Shown piece after piece: positions 62,689-64,000 of a stretch of DNA of 64,000 nt. Origin of the DNA: Myxococcales bacterium (GTDB lineage Bacteria; Myxococcota; UBA727; VGSZ01); the NCBI GenBank assembly GCA_023248635.1, contig JAHFED010000007.1, forward strand, positions 98,942 to 162,941, written 5' to 3'. Within the stretch, counting starts at the first letter, position 1. Each line of letters opens with the position of its first letter. The notes under the pieces were generated by a model. It had not been told where the DNA came from. It saw only the letters and a list, made by a program, of their open reading frames with translations, and made no database searches. The translations under genes were made by a program, and so were the position numbers.

Positions 62689-64000
62689 TCAGCGGAGCAA
62701 CACCAGGGCGACGATGGCGCCGTCGGTGTCCAAAAGCGCCCTCATTTGACGTCCGGTGCCCCGCAGCGCGCGACTCCCCACAACGACATCGGAGCTGGAC
62801 ACCAGATCAACGATGTCCACGTCGTCGGCGCGCACGCTCAGGGATTGGAGTGGGGCCCGCAAGGCAGCACCAGGCGCCAGGGCCCGGCACAACAACGGCG
62901 GTGGCTCAGACAACGATCGCGCAGGGTCACCCCGGACGACGACGAAGCCACCGGCGGCCACACTCTTCCCCTGGCGGGCCGCCTCGTCTTTCACCCGCCG
63001 GTACACCGCACTCGACCCGAGCAAGGCTTGGGCGTCGGCGATACAGGCGAAGGTCCCCGTGCCCAGGGAGGGGTCGCGCAGGGTTGCTTCTCTGTGACGG
63101 GCCCCGTCCGCGCCAGCGACCAGGGACCCGGAGCGACCCAGGGATCCATCGACGCTGCCTCGGTCCGCAGAGGAAACCGCGCCGTCCCCTCGCCTGCCCA
63201 GAGTCTCCTCGGCGGGGGGCGCGGCCACCAAAGGAACGACAGCCGCTGCGGTGCCGGTGGGCTGGGCCGCGGCGGGGGGCGTCGCTGCGACAACGACCGA
63301 AGCTCGCGGTGGTGCTTCGACGACGGCGGCATCGGGAACCGGCCCGTGCGGCTCGGCAATCACCGGCGTCGCCTTGACGACCGGTGCTTTGACGACGACG
63401 ACGGGTGCGGTGACGGCCGTTGGCGCTTTCGGCTCCGCAGCCGCTGGCGCTGTGGCTGCGGCGGTCACGGGTGCTGCTTTGACGACGACGACGGGTGCGG
63501 TGACGGCATGGAGCGCCTTCGGCTCCGCGGGTGCGGGTGCGGCTTTGACGACGACGGCGGGCGTCTTCGGCTCGGTGGCCACGGGCACGACTGTGACGAC
63601 GACGGCGGGTGCGGGGACGGCAGGGAGCGCCTTCGCCTCCGCGGGCACGGGTGCGGCTTTGACGACGACGGCGGGCGCCTTCGGCTCGGTGGCCACGGGT
63701 ACGGCTGTGACGACGACGGCGGGTGCGGTGACGGCAGGGGGATCCGCGGGTACGGGTGCGGCTTTCACGACGACGGCGGGCGTCTTCGGCTCGGTGGCGA
63801 CGGGTACGGCTTTGACGACGACGGCGGGTGCGGGCACGGCCGCGGGTGGCTTCGATTCCACGGGTACAGGTGCTTTGACGACGACGGCGGGTGCGGGCAC
63901 GGCAGCTGGCGCCTTCGATTCCACGGGTACAGGTGCTGCTTTGACCACGACGGCGGGTGCGGGCACAGCAGCTGGCGCCTTCGATTCTACGGGTACAGGC
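62689..64000 (-). CDS. Long Pro/Ala/Val repeat protein, 5' end outside window
   Basis: At least 437 residues, with the start beyond the right edge. From the edge inwards it is made of units such as 'PAPAVVVKAAPVPVESKAPAA' and 'VPVATEPKTPAVVVKAA', in over ten imperfect copies of 14-25 residues. The last 170 residues are a normal globular part ('GTGTFACIADAQALLGSSAVYRRVKDEAARQGKSVAAGG...', in part). The repeats are Pro-rich with periodic Lys and Glu, like a long envelope spacer. No motif for a known function is seen. Confidence 0.75.
   Translation of the reverse strand, partial: PVPVESKAPAAVPAPAVVVKAAPVPVESKAPAAVPAPAVVVKAPVPVESKPPAAVPAPAVVVKAVPVATEPKTPAVVVKAAPVPADPPAVTAPAVVVTAVPVATEPKAPAVVVKAAPVPAEAKALPAVPAPAVVVTVVPVATEPKTPAVVVKAAPAPAEPKALHAVTAPVVVVKAAPVTAAATAPAAAEPKAPTAVTAPVVVVKAPVVKATPVIAEPHGPVPDAAVVEAPPRASVVVAATPPAAAQPTGTAAAVVPLVAAPPAEETLGRRGDGAVSSADRGSVDGSLGRSGSLVAGADGARHREATLRDPSLGTGTFACIADAQALLGSSAVYRRVKDEAARQGKSVAAGGFVVVRGDPARSLSEPPPLLCRALAPGAALRAPLQSLSVRADDVDIVDLVSSSDVVVGSRALRGTGRQMRALLDTDGAIVALVLLR

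Overview
This is a 64 kb stretch of very GC-rich bacterial chromosome with strong third-position G/C codon bias and constant GTC/GAC codon runs. The content points to a Myxococcota-like (former Deltaproteobacteria) organism. The evidence is a pilB-pilT-pilC-pilS-pilR block in the order known from Myxococcus, a eukaryote-like Ser/Thr kinase, a PATAN/DUF4388-type receiver protein, sigma-54 activators, and several lipoproteins including two with Gly-Glu-Gly-Glu stalks. No rRNA, tRNA, CRISPR, phage or insertion sequence was recognised. The taxonomic call is an inference from gene content and composition.

Layout. 1-8.2 kb: purD (partial), a lipoprotein, a family 2 glycosyltransferase, a phosphate butyryl/acetyltransferase, clpA, a PlsC-type acyltransferase and an SRPBCC protein. 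8.4-11.7 kb: a LysR regulator, a lipoprotein and a phytoene-desaturase-like oxidoreductase. 11.7-14.3 kb: a translationally coupled three-gene ABC-2 exporter. 14.4-16.6 kb: a WecA/MraY-type transferase coupled to a GT4 glycosyltransferase. 16.6-24.5 kb: the type IV pilus motor and two-component block, with no pilA next to it. 24.6-29.2 kb: aroE-ribF, a Ser/Thr kinase and a PATAN-REC protein. 29.3-32.0 kb: a tldD/tldE pair. 32.0-34.3 kb: a repeat-bounded, less GC-rich segment with a FecR-domain lipoprotein and a small lipoprotein. 34.3-43.5 kb: a PhlG-like protein divergent from an AidB-type acyl-CoA dehydrogenase, then hscA, a Cys-rich lipoprotein, smpB, an EEP-family hydrolase, a 5'-nucleotidase-type phosphatase and a double GNAT protein. 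43.5-48.9 kb: envelope proteins ending in a coupled run of three genes. 48.9-55.1 kb: an HNH-like protein, a DUF1993 protein, queE, a sterol-desaturase-family enzyme and a kinase/receiver pair. 55.5-64 kb: an LTD-CotH lipoprotein, a TPR-like periplasmic protein, a sigma-54 response regulator, a 2-oxo acid dehydrogenase E2 and the 3' part of a long Pro/Ala/Val repeat protein.

The most unusual layer is between the genes. Intergenic gaps are seeded with at least six families of palindromic or hairpin repeats. The most striking is a 151-bp element with terminal inverted repeats and four successive hairpins. It has three near-identical copies and one strongly diverged copy, near 3.74 kb, whose third hairpin is kept by paired base changes. 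Copies lie directly at gene ends: one supplies the pilB stop codon and another overlaps the stop of the butyryltransferase. A 51-bp tandem repeat lies between pilB and pilT, and one repeat module has become part of the 5' end of queE. These repeats behave like terminators or mobile palindromic elements and are the best candidates for something undescribed.

Limits: all functions are read from motifs in the translated sequence. No database search, structure prediction or expression data was available. Start codons were chosen from ribosome-binding sites, gene overlaps and family length, and are uncertain where stated.
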